The notes under the pieces were generated by a model. It was not told the DNA's origin. It did not search any database and saw only the letters and a list, made by a program, of their open reading frames with translations. A program made the translations under genes and the position numbers. A stretch of 64,000 nt of DNA from Acanthacorydalis orientalis. Its lineage: Eukaryota > Arthropoda > Insecta > Megaloptera > Corydalidae. Shown here in pieces: positions 23,810-33,922 of this stretch. The first letter of the stretch is position 1, and each line of letters opens with the position of its first letter. The stretch is from positions 9,580,001-9,644,000 of the forward strand of contig CM068317.1 of NCBI GenBank assembly GCA_034766995.1, written 5' to 3'.

Positions 23810-24318
23810 TTAGATACACAAATTTTAATTATAGAAAATGAATGTTTAAGGAAAAATGGAATACCTTTCAGTCCTCAAAATATTTCCCATTATTTTGTAT
23901 AATTTTGGTTCATATGTCGGATAACTGACGAATCTGTTTCCGAAAAAAATATGGCGGATTTGAGTAGGTAAAATTATAAGGCATTTTTGGACCTCTTCTA
24001 TTTTTTTGGCATTTTTTTTGCATGTTTTATGTTTCACAACACTATCCCTCAAATCTTGATAAATGATTCTCTTAGCTTTGGTAGCATTTTTTTAAATAGA
24101 ATACAAAAAATATGCAATGCTTAATATACTGATTTTAGGATGCCATCGTATTCACTAATGTTTTGTGAGGTTATGCCAATTGCTTAGCCAAGATATATAG
24201 TGTTTTTAATTGTTAAGACTGACATTTTAAAATCTTAAAACGCCGAAAAAATATTTTAATTTAAAACAGAGTTGTGATTGATTTAATTTAAAATCACAGG
24301 ATTAATTTTTACACCTAA
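23810..24318 (+). mobile_element. Unnamed 0.5-kb TA-flanked repeat, copy 3
   Basis: TA flanks at 23808-23809 and 24319-24320. The left end TTAGATACACAAATTTTAAT and right end GGATTAATTTTTACACCTAA correspond to those of copy 1. Internal matches include GGATGCCATCGTATTCACTA and ATGTTTTGTGAGGTTATGCC. A 68-residue minus-strand frame at 23846-24052 (KHKTCKKNAKKIEEVQK...FFGNRFVSYPTYEPKLYKIMG) aligns with broken frames in the other copies and may be a remnant of the family's protein. I cannot name it. Confidence 0.85.
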
Positions 24319-24808
24319 TATCTTTTTATATTTATATCCATTCGTTGATTGATTTCAAATTGATGAAATAAAATCCAAACCGTCAAATAGATATCTACAA
24401 GTAATTATTGAACCATCTTTTTTGAATAATTATTTTTTTAAATACAATCGTTTGAAGGCTGACAAAACGTTTAGACACAAAATTTATTGGGTGTAATTTT
24501 CATAAAACGCTTCGAGTTTCCAAACAAAAAGTAGAACTAATAATCTCAGTAAGATATAAATATGTACAATTGTACATATTTAGCAACATTCATGATTAAT
24601 ATTGTCTTAAACAAATATATTTATAAGTCGACTCTGTTCTACAATATAAACACAATTTAATAAAAGCTATCTATCTTACTCTTTTTACACTCTTTTACTT
24701 TTTCGGTACAAATAGCAGCAGCAAATTCTATAATTTTTCATTAAATACAGTTATATCTTTATTAATTATGAATTGTTTTTATTCCGATTCTTAAATTCTG
24801 ATTAAAAT

Positions 24809-24871
<63 letters not shown>

Positions 24872-25041
24872 TATTCTATATTTAAAGTTAAATTTTCTTC
24901 ACAACATTTTTTCAGAAGTCAGAACATTTTTTTCTAAAAATGGCTTAATTTCTTCAAGCCAAATAATCATTTACTTCCAATCGAATTATTTTATATTTCA
25001 TGTAAGTACATAAAATGTAACGTTTTTTTTAATAAAAATTA

Positions 25042-25096
<55 letters not shown>

Positions 25097-25203
25097 AGAG
25101 AGAGAGAGAAATAGAAATAGAAAGAAGAGAATTTGTATCATTTAAATTGTAATCGTTGATAAATAGCATTTGTCCAGAAACGGTTCACCAAAGTTAGAAA
25201 ATA
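24319..25203. other. AT-rich stretch with two large TA arrays
   Basis: No gene. TA array at 24814-24869. A compound array at 25043-25110 runs (TA)n then GAAAGAGAGAGAGAGA. Confidence 0.6.
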
Positions 25204-25762
25204 TTGGGTTGGTAGAAAAATAATTGCGGTTTATGACCTTCAAATTCATATACATTTTTAATTTAAGTTGTATTAAGTGATCCATGAAATGTTTGATGAC
25301 TAAAGTCTAACTTTTATGAAAGTTCTCGAATTGTTGTGCGTGGTTCTGATTCAACTAACGCTTTTATTTGATCGTTATGAACTGAAGAATGACTCTCGTA
25401 ACCTTCTTCATCTTCCAGGCTCTCGTCTCCAGTACGAAATTTTTGAAACCACCATTGCACCGTACTTTCTTTAACAGTACCCACACTAAAAGTATCATTT
25501 AGTTTACAAGCAGTTTCTGTTGCCTTGCCTCCCGTTTTAAACTCGTACAAAAATACCCTTATTTGCTTCTTTTCCATCTCTAATTCAGTAGCCCAATTTG
25601 AAACAAAATCAATAATAAACCCAATCAATGTTACCAAAATACAGACCGGAATATTCCCTTTAAAATGATATTAACATGAGCACGATGAAATAAAATTGAT
25701 TGTAAAAAATGAAATTTAGAATTCAAAAAACAAAATCCACTATTATTTTCATACCAATCTAA
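25204..25762 (-). mobile_element. Internally deleted mariner, copy C (best-preserved)
   Basis: TA flanks at 25202-25203 and 25763-25764. Ends are TTGGGTTGGTAGAAAAATAA and its inverted partner (CATACCAATCTAA). At 559 bp the element retains the DNA-binding part of the transposase gene and the 3' end, without the catalytic domain. Confidence 0.9.
25314..25577 (-). pseudogene. Mariner transposase N-terminal (helix-turn-helix) fragment
   Basis: This is an open minus-strand frame. The natural start is probably the Met of MEKKQIRVFLYEFKTGGKAT at 25577, because mariner transposases begin this way; 20 further in-frame codons upstream are likely untranslated. The N-terminal helix-turn-helix is followed by TVQWWFQKFRTGDESLEDEE, a standard mariner block. 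Then comes a second DNA-binding helix region (NDQIKALVESEPRTTIRELS). The frame closes there after a small frameshift. The DDE/D catalytic region is absent by internal deletion, so the product could bind terminal repeats but could not transpose. Whether it is expressed is unknown. Confidence 0.8.
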
Positions 25763-26938
25763 TAACATAATATAGTATATAAATTTTTAATTAGTTTCAA
25801 GCTTTTTTTAAGCTATACTTAATCTACCACGACTTTCTTGCTAGGTCTCTAATTTTTTTTCCTATAAATGTACTACATGAAAAATAAAAACTCATCTTCA
25901 CTCCCACAGACACTTAAACCTTATGCCTCCTTAGAAAAGTGCCAATATAAGAAAAGAGGTTGCTAATGATGTTCGTTTTCGATGTACACTTAAACCCTAT
26001 CTTCTTCTCTCCCTTCCCAAGAATAAATGAAACTTAATTAAGAATAAGAATATATATAAATTTCTCTTTTAAGTTTCTGCCTATATATTTTCTCTTTCTC
26101 TTTACTTTTTTCATATTTTAAGAATTTTCGAAACCCAGTCACTCTTTCTATTTGTTATCAATGCATTTTCCAGTATTCTCATTCCATTTATTTTAAGTCC
26201 ATTTTTGAACTTTTTCATATAACTTTAAATATCAATAATTTTTGAAGTTCATATCTTGTCTTCTCTTTTCTGTATATGTCCTATATATTATTAATTCAGT
26301 CTTTTTATCTATATAATATTTAAATCGATCTAGTTTTATTATGTTTGTAGTGTAGTTTTATAGAAGTTCAAAAAGTATAGGATAATAAAACAAAAGAACT
26401 ACTGGTATAAAATAACGAAACTCAAACTAAATATATTTATAATTTAACTCAATTTAAAAACACACGAGTTTATAATAAGAAAATACAAAACCGTCTTTTC
26501 AAACAAGAAAACAATTATATAGTTTACTTAAAACGATATTCTAATACTCATGTTAAATATATAAAAGTAATAAAGCTGATGATGATAATTAATTAGTTTT
26601 TTACATGCTATAAAAACAGATTTAGGAAATATTTAAAAAATGAAGTATTTTTTAAAAAATATGTCTAGCGTTTTTTTCATTCAAATTAATAATAAAAAAT
26701 TTCTCAAAAAGCTCCAAAATTATGGTTTTATGTAGATTTTTATAATGCTATGTATAATGCTGTAGTGTAATTTTTCGAAATTTAATTCGATTTTATGTTA
26801 ACAAAAGATTGTAGCCGTTATAAAATACTTTTTATAATGTGATTAGTCTATATATTAACCGAATACCTCAATTATAACAATACAATATTTCAGATTAATG
26901 GCATCGAAATTTTCTCATAATTAAGTAACAATCAGTAA
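25763..26938. other. AT-rich stretch, no gene seen
   Basis: No transposon end or array of note; T/C-rich runs at about 26050-26120. Confidence 0.4.
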
Positions 26939-27018
26939 TTAACCCCTTAAGTGGGTATGACGGATATATCTGTCTTGCCGACTTGTTATCCGCGCAAAGT
27001 ACCCACTTAAGTGGTTAA
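26939..27018. mobile_element. Miniature TTAA element (piggyBac-type MITE)
   Basis: Only 72 bases lie between two TTAA sites (26939-26942 and 27015-27018). The left end CCCCTTAAGTGGGTA and the inverted right end CCACTTAAGTGGGTA match at 14 of 15 positions. TTAA duplication plus ends starting with CC is the signature of the piggyBac superfamily. The core is unusually CpG-containing for the region. It has no coding capacity. Confidence 0.85.
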
Positions 27019-27254
27019 GTAAAACGGTCTAAGATTACATCATTATTAATAATTAATATAAATATAAATTTTACGAATATTTTCAAGAAAAATAAATTAA
27101 ACGTATTTTAAAGACAAATATTTAAACATTAGTGATTTATCAAGAATATTTTTAATTTGTAAAAGGAATTAAAAACGAATGAATTATATTCCTTTATAAA
27201 CTTATAAATGTCCTAGTTTCAAAAATATAATTCTTTTTAAAAAATGTCTTATTC

Positions 27255-27298
<44 letters not shown>

Positions 27299-27669
27299 GC
27301 TTTTTAAATTGAAAATAAATAAAAAGAATCATTCGAGTAATGTTTTCTATAAAAATAATTAATACTTGATGCGATGTTTAAACTTTTACACAAACTGTTT
27401 CATTTTTTCTGCAGATATGAAACATAAGACAATTATACAAAGATATTTAATATATGGGGTGGATTATTCAACATATTTTATATGAATATAAAAGATGCAT
27501 ATATGTTTTTTCTGTTTACACACTTTTTTACATTTATTCGTTTATTGTGCAGCGAGAATCTTTCCTTTTTAACGGCAACTGCATATCTCCCTCGTATAAA
27601 TTTCTCCAATCTTCTCGACATCACTCATTAATATATATCTCATTCAACACGTCTCACGTGTAGAAAATC
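27019..27669. other. AT-rich stretch with a TA array
   Basis: TA array at 27259-27292. No gene recognised; the 69-residue frame at 27454-27663 has no family features. Confidence 0.45.
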
Positions 27670-27980
27670 TGATAAAATCGTCACGGCGGCCATTTATAAT
27701 TAACACTTGACATCAGCGTCGGATGGAAAAATAAAAACCGTATCCAGCATATTAAACATAAACATACAGGATCGTCACCGTCGTCGACATCGTTGTCGTT
27801 ATCGCCATCGCCGACTTCTTCGCGTACGCGTTAAACACCTGTAGTCTCGTCCGTCGCAAGCCTCAGCCTTAACGTCAGCCACTTTCTATAGATCGTAACA
27901 TGAACTAAAAGGAACATATCAGCATCGTGTATAGACTAGGGATCAAGTAACCTCCTCAATGATTTCAAAAGCGCGCGCTA
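27670..27980. promoter_or_regulatory. CpG-rich patch with GAC/GTC-type triplet run
   Basis: CACGGCGGCCATTT at about 27682, then a run of GTCGTCGACATCGTTGTCGT-type triplets around 27780-27825. The minus strand would read an Asp/Gly-rich stretch (DGDNDNDVDDGDD). No splice-bounded exon could be established. It may be a regulatory island or part of an old exon. Confidence 0.3.
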
Positions 27981-28008
27981 TTCAAAACCGTAATGATATG
28001 TTGAATAA

Positions 28009-28275
28009 TTAATAAGTTCGAATGAATGAGAGAATACATCTCATACCTAGGTAGGCAGCAAATAGTAGACATTGCCACCGTTCCCTCAGCTTATTCGTAT
28101 TATACGATAGGATAGGGAATCTGTCTATATCTGGAATATCGGAACACAACTGTCGATGAAAAAGATGCACGGACTTCTTTATAAACGACCGCGTATGCTC
28201 TATTTCTTTCTGGTGCGGACGGCACGCGTGCACGATACGTATCTCACTGTATAGATACACTTTTGTGTTTCCCAT
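28009..28275 (-). CDS. Unrecognised 88-residue open frame
   Basis: The minus-strand frame starts MGNTKVYLYSEIRIVHACRP and has normal amino-acid variety, unlike the TA-array frames. I do not recognise it. It has no signal peptide, membrane segment or known motif, and neighbours give no context. It lies beside a CpG-richer patch, so its length may simply reflect higher local G+C. Treat it as a doubtful gene. Confidence 0.12.
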   Translation of the reverse strand: MGNTKVYLYSEIRIVHACRPHQKEIEHTRSFIKKSVHLFHRQLCSDIPDIDRFPILSYNTNKLRERWQCLLFAAYLGMRCILSFIRTY

Positions 28276-28659
28276 TCTTTACAATCCGATTCTGTATAGG
28301 TCGAGATATTCGTTGCTAAAATAAACATGGGTCTTTTTATACGAATCCAGTGGATGCTATGTAAGGTAGGTAGGTAGGTGAACGATTCAAATCTCCATTT
28401 TACAGTGGCGACTCATTAGGGAATTGATTAATAAGACATTCGTGCTCGCTACACAGTTATACAAGTCGTCTTGTTACTTATTTAAAACGATACTGTTTTC
28501 TATTACATAGTTCGACAGCGAACTCTCTAAAAAATATACACAATCTACATTTATAATAGAATATTTAAAAATAACCGATATTAATTCGAACCAACTCTTT
28601 ACAGTGAATGTAGAAACAAAAAAACTTTATTTAACATTCAAAATATTAGTTAACACCTA

Positions 28660-28664
<5 letters not shown>

Positions 28665-28705
<41 letters not shown>
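28665..28705. repeat. (TA)n array
   Basis: About 40 bases of TA, 75 bases upstream of the piggyBac-like element. Confidence 0.95.
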
Positions 28706-28707
<2 letters not shown>

Positions 28708-29166
28708 TTACAAAACTTGTCTTTTCTATTACTAACAAATCGTACATTTTTATTTATCATAAGTTTGAATATTTTAATATTAACACGTTCTTTACCATCC
28801 GTCACATATGTGTGACACACCAGTTTTTTATGGAGCTCGGATTCACATATGAGCGATAGATGTGATTAGTTAGTTTATGATCACATGTTGAAACGTTTTG
28901 TACTCTGAACATGATTGTTAAGCTCTAAAACAATAAAATATTTGAAGGAAGTGCTTGGTCTGAGGTTATATTACATTGTTTAGAGTTTGTACAGCAGTTG
29001 AATCACTCGGTTCGGCAGTGCATGTGTATTAAAAAAGTAATAGAGTTTGTCAAGACAAGTTTTAAAATTATTATGTATGTAATACATATAAATATTATTG
29101 CAATGCACAACTTTTCACACAAAATTATTTTTCTACAAAATATCAAATTTTTGCTAGAAGTCCCCA

Positions 29167-29950
29167 GTGGAAAATAAATGCATAATTTACTCGAGTGACG
29201 AAAACATGAAATGTGATGTAGATAGAACAGATCCAACTGATAATTTTTATTTCACGGACTGTGAAGAAATGAGTAATACATTATATTCAATAATTAGTGG
29301 TGAAGAAGACGATGATTTGTTGTTTGAAGATAATTATAGTATCGTTAACAATAATAATAGTAATGGACGTCAAGATAATTCATTTTTTTTCACGAAGCCG
29401 ATTTTTTTAGATTGTGTGAGTCTTGTTATCGTGTACTGTTGTGTTATGTGTGTGGTTGTACCTTGGAGTGTATCACTTCGAAACCTACCAGTGTCATGTT
29501 ATAATTTTGTACCCAGTCTTGTGTCAAGTGTGGACCTGGTTCGTGGAATACCTGAGAAAACTTTCAAAAAACCCACATAACAATTTTGATCAACAAAGAT
29601 GAATAAATCTCCCCCAAACCATCTACCTCCTATCCAGACTGCTCCAAAATAATTCAAATTGGTGAAAAGCAGATATAGACCTTGCGTTGCACGATTTTAC
29701 TAAACAAGAAGGATTGAAAGTAAATCTATCAGCAGATAGTTCAACATTTGATTCTTTTTCATTATTATTGATGCTGCTCTCATTGGAAAAATAATGCTTT
29801 GAACAACTCTTCACTCTGAAGTTTTACTAAATACCACATATGTTTTCTTTGATTCAGACTTGGAAAAAGTGGACGGTGGTTACAGTAGATAAAATGAACA
29901 ATGGACAACTAATATGGGTAGGTTCGTATTGGACAAATGTTTTAAAATTT
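29167..29950 (+). pseudogene. piggyBac-like transposase, N-terminal remnant
   Basis: The first frame (29167-29580) opens MENKCIIYSSDENMKCDVDR and is rich in Asp, Glu and Asn, as the N-terminal leader of piggyBac transposases usually is. In shifted frames, about 29690-29910, pieces such as DSFSLLLMLLSLEK and TWKKWTVVTVDKMNNGQ resemble the start of the piggyBac domain. There, a helix around the FELFF/LLxxIV region is followed by W-xx-VTxxEM. No catalytic Asp motifs follow. The assignment is supported by the TTAA ends of the enclosing element. It is broken by at least two frameshifts and ends before the catalytic core. Confidence 0.55.
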
Positions 29951-30385
29951 ATTATTCAAAATAAATCACCAGTAAAATCAAGTCTTTTCTGCATATAAAA
30001 AATCGCACAAAAAAAACAACTTATATTGATGATTTAGGGGCACGTTCTATAATTTTTTAAAACCGTATAAAACCAAAGCAATGAGTTAGAATACACCCAA
30101 AATTTCATGAAAAAAGTTTATGAAATTTCATGAAAATAAGAATGCCTAAATATTCTTTCGAAAATCTGAAAGAACTTGAAATAAAACTTAAAATAAGTTT
30201 ATTTTACAACTTTATTCATTTAATTTTATTGAAAAGTAACAATTCTTTTTACATTTTTTCATCAGAATTATCGTCACTGTCTGACAATATTCGGTACCAT
30301 TTACGAATTGGTGCGAAATTACTTTCATCACTAGAAGAGATAGTCAATGCATCAGATCTGCATGGTAAAGACAATGGTTCTTCAG

Positions 30386-31224
30386 TCAAACAGAATTAGA
30401 GTCAACTTCAGCCTCGTTCCGTGTCGATTTTTTTCCTCTGAATTTGTAATCAATGATGTAACTTTGCGATGATAATTTTACAAATTTTTTATGCAGTTCG
30501 CCATATCCAGACATACAATTCTTCAGGTCACGATGGAATTCGAAGGCTCGTTCAGAATTTGTGCCATGAACAAGAAAATGATTTTCCAATTTATAGTAAA
30601 GTTTAAGACCTTCACGAATTATATTTGCAGTGAGGGGGGGATAGGTTTTTCTTTCGTTTCACTGTCGTTTTCTAGATCTTCGACGATATCTAAAGTTATA
30701 CCAATAATATCATTGTCACTTAAGGCATTATCCACAAGCAATTCATCGACATCATTCTGGCTGAAGGTATCAAAACCTTCTCCACCAATTTCATGTGCCA
30801 AAATGATGATTCCAGCTGATAATTTCGATGTTTGAATGGTTGCACCTTTTGCAACACATCCAGGCCAAGCTTCTTTCTAGCAGGCATTTAAAGTTTGTGG
30901 TTTTATTTCATCGATAGCAGATAAAACATGATTTAAACAGTCCAAAATGGAATATTTTTTCCAAGTGTCAGTTACTGTTAATGACATATTTTCTAGTTTA
31001 TCCAATAGAAATTGATAAATGCGCTTAACGTAATATTTTTTAAAAGTAGCAATTATTCCTTGATCTAATTTCTGAATAATGCTTGTTGCATTGGATGGAA
31101 AAAACACTACCTGCACATTTGGATGTTCTAAGCGCGGATAACCTGGTGCATTGTCAACAATTAATAGAATTTGAAAATCGATAGCTTTCTGCTTTATATA
31201 ATTTGCATGAAATATGCACCGCAT
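30386..31224 (-). pseudogene. Tigger/pogo-type transposase, C-terminal half
   Basis: The best frame (30877-31224) reads ILLIVDNAPGYPRLEHPNVQ and VVFFPSNATSIIQKLDQG, followed by IIATFKKYYVKR. This is the second half of the DDE domain shared by pogo, Tigger and jerky-type proteins, with the DNAPG and LDQG landmarks. Downstream, after stops, EIGGEGFDTFSQNDVDELLV (30619-30801) matches the acidic helix that usually follows. A last frame at 30386-30589 may be the C-terminal tail. The N-terminal DNA-binding domains and first catalytic Asp are missing, so it is truncated at the 5' side near 31230. Confidence 0.8.
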
Positions 31225-31550
31225 AACTTCAAAACCGTATTAAAAAGATCGACATAAAAAAGATTCAACCTTATTTCATTCTGAGAAATTGTATTTATTT
31301 AGTTTTTGTTTTCTAATCCTTTTAATTGAATATGTCATATATTTGACACATAGGCAAGAACATAAATGTTTTATCTATACCCCAGCGTCACATATGTGTG
31401 CCAGTTTATAAGAATACTTATTTTACTTATTTAGAATGTTCTAAATTTATATAGATAAAGTCTATGCCATTTGGTACCATATTATCACAAAAAAAATCTT
31501 CAGCTGTGGTGGATGTTTTTTCCCCAACACCCTGATAGCAAACGTGTTAA

Positions 31551-32513
31551 TCAATGTAAAAATGTAACAGTAAATTTTTAATTTATTATATTCCTGTGAA
31601 ATGAATAGATAAATATAGATGATAAAATAATTTTCATAATTTCATAGTTATAAAAGTATGAAAAATTTTTAGATTTTTTTATTTTCTAATTTACATTTAA
31701 TACAAAGTACTTATATAAAAATTAATCATACAGTATAAATTAAACTAATTATTCAAAAAATGCTATTTTATCTGATTAACTGTTTATTAGTCTGTAATAT
31801 TCATCATAAATTATAAATAAATATAGACTTTTATAACTATGAAATAATTATATCAGTAGTAGAACATTTGTAAAAACTAAAAATTCAATTCATTAATAAT
31901 GAAATAAAATAAATATTTCAAACAATGCTGTTTTATATAACATTGTAATACATATTGACTTTTTTCGTTTCCATAATGTTTATTTCTGTTTATACAAGTT
32001 GATATTTATCGATTCTGAAATCGAATATACACGAACATACATTTCAATTTAAATAAATATAAAAATACTGTTAATTACAACAGCGACACTTTTTTCAATT
32101 AACTATTTCCATTCCAATGTAAATAATTAATATTAATTTGAAATTTAATACGATACGAAATTCGTGTAACACGCCACTGTTTATATTACAGAGTTTCGCA
32201 GATGTATTACTTGTTTATGCCACGAAAACCTCTCTGTTAATTGACAGGTGAAAAGTGCAGAAGTTCGACTTTGTACTGATGTATGTTCGTATTATAAAAT
32301 GTATAGACATCCTTTTAATTAACCGGCTTAAACATTTATTAATAAATGATAAATCCGTGCATTTGGGTCGGAATATTCGTGTACGATTCAATAGACTAAA
32401 GAACAGAAAAATGTTCGTTTTCTTAAACTAATTTATTCAATAATAATATTAACACATTTCCGAAAATTAAAATTTATTTTACATTTATATAAGATTATTA
32501 ATCAAGTAAAATG
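31551..32513. other. AT-rich stretch, no gene seen
   Basis: A small patch of CpG near 32180-32290, otherwise AT-rich; no transposon end noticed. Confidence 0.4.
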
Positions 32514-32528
32514 CTATATATATATATA

Positions 32529-33300
32529 TTAGGGTGTAACATATGAAATTACGGAATTTGTAGGTGAGAATTAAAACGCAATATTTTTAACAAAACAAAA
32601 TATATTTAATCAAAATAAGCTCCATCAGCTTCAATGGTCATTTTTCAACGGAAAATTAGATTGTTTATCCCATTTTTATAAAAATTTACATTTTTAGAGC
32701 TTATAAAGTCTTCGAATCCTTGAATCACTTCTGTTTGGTTTCAGAATTTTTTATATCTTAAATAATATTCCAAGTGGCGAAAAAGATGATAGCCTGTAGG
32801 TGAAAGATCTGGTGAATAAGAAGGATGCGGTAAAATTTCGTAATTTAATGAATTTAATTTGGAAATTGTGATTCGAAATGTGTGTGTTCGAATATTGTCT
32901 TGCAATAGTATTGGCCTATATCTATTAATTAGCATTTGCTGTTTTGTTTTCAATTTTTCATTCATATTGTCGATTTAGCGATAATATGAATCAGCCGTAA
33001 TTGCTTCGCCTGGTTTTAAAAAAGAATAATGAATTATTCCTTTGTATGTCCACCACACAGTAACCATAGGTTTTTTTTGGTGTAATCACGGTTTGGGTGC
33101 GTGTCCTGGAGCTTCATTTGAATTTAACCATTGTCCAGATCTTTTTCTGTTATCATACAGATTCCATTTTTCATCACAAATAATGATTCGATTTAAAAAT
33201 GTCATTTTATCATTTCGAATGATCAATGAAATACACAACTCTAAGCATTTCAATTTCATCTTCTATCTCGACAACGGTTGAATAATGAACACAAGTGCAA
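32529..33300 (-). mobile_element. Mariner remnant, minus strand (TTAGGGTGTAAC end)
   Basis: One end, TTAGGGTGTAACATATGAAA, directly follows a short TA array. The minus strand then reads a mariner catalytic domain. The opposite end was not found, so the right boundary marks only where the coding similarity stops. Confidence 0.7.
32741..33210 (-). pseudogene. Mariner transposase catalytic-domain fragment
   Basis: Read in two or three frames, the order is FLNRIIICDEKWNLYDNRKR (first catalytic Asp), then MVTVWWTYKGIIHYSFLKPG. After that come RYRPILLQDNIRTH (second Asp) and LPHPSYSPDLSPTGYHLFRH (third Asp) at the end of the 32741-32965 frame. The spacing and motifs are those of the DD34D mariner group. 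All three catalytic residues are still present, but frameshifts break the gene and the N-terminal domain is missing. Confidence 0.8.
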
Positions 33301-33427
33301 GTACACCAATCAATAGCTCATAAAATTTCTTAACAACAACCATCAAGTGCAGTTTTCTACCTATCTCAAGAATGATGTTAGGTTTTCGTAAAAAATAAAT
33401 AAATGTAAAATAGAATATCTAGCTAAT

Positions 33428-33645
33428 GTTAGGAATGTTTTTTGGACCAGTGGGTACAACTGAGTCTGTACGTCTAAAATGGCGTACCACCTGAAGAAAT
33501 GTGACATGAGTAGAAGACTATCGTCTATCTAGAAATCTTTGAGAGTAAAAAGTAGGTGCTCTGCACGCTATCCAACCTGACTCAATGTACACCTGCAGCA
33601 TATCTACTTTTTCTTGAGTAGTGTTTGTTAGCGAGGCATAGTTAT
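33428..33645 (-). pseudogene. DUF4817-like helix-turn-helix fragment
   Basis: The minus strand reads TTQEKVDMLQVYIESGWIAC, then YSQRFLDRR, a stop, and STHVTFLQVVRHFRRTDSVV. This resembles the DUF4817 helix-turn-helix domain found at the N-terminus of some insect transposon and integrated-element proteins, with its typical YxERFPxR...PSxxTF...FRxTGSV layout. No partner catalytic domain is visible next to it. Recognition is from memory of the motif pattern. Confidence 0.5.
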
Positions 33646-33922
33646 CCGGAAAAAGCTAGATGTGAACTACTGCTAGGTATTTGTAATCGTCAATCATTTT
33701 ACTAGTTGAACTGAGTGTACTTAGTCCTACGTATGTAAACAATTAGTGATGATAACACGTGTTTCAACTGCCGTTTTTATTTCTTTCTTATCCCATATTA
33801 TGAAAATAAATGCGTTGTAAACAAATATGCGCTAATTTGCCTTTATTCATTTCAGTATTTTCTTTTTAACATTAGAACACCAAAAAAATTAGATGCTAGA
33901 AAAACGAGGTTTTTGAGCATGT

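Larger units (their letters stand above)
28780..31550. mobile_element. TTAA-bounded piggyBac-like element carrying a Tigger fragment
   Basis: TTAA at 28780-28783 is followed by CACGTTCTTTACCATC. TTAA at 31547-31550 is preceded by an end whose reverse complement is CACGTTTGCTATCAGG. A subterminal palindrome GTCACATATGTGTGAC occurs at 28801-28816 and recurs as GTCACATATGTGTG at 31387-31400. The left half holds a piggyBac-like N-terminal frame on the plus strand. The right half holds a pogo/Tigger-type transposase fragment on the minus strand. The simplest reading is a piggyBac element that lost its catalytic region and received a later insertion. Confidence 0.75.

Noticed and set aside
28363..28380. 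GGTAGGTAGGTAGG run as a let-7-like microRNA.
   Set aside because: No hairpin partner nearby; it is a short tetranucleotide repeat.
33042..33281. 79-residue plus-strand frame.
   Set aside because: It is the antisense shadow of the minus-strand mariner catalytic domain, which carries the recognisable motifs.
33373..33400. TTAGGTTTTCGTAAAAAATA as a left terminal repeat of the plus-strand mariner.
   Set aside because: Only the first five or six bases fit the family end, and it is 550 bases from the first coding similarity.
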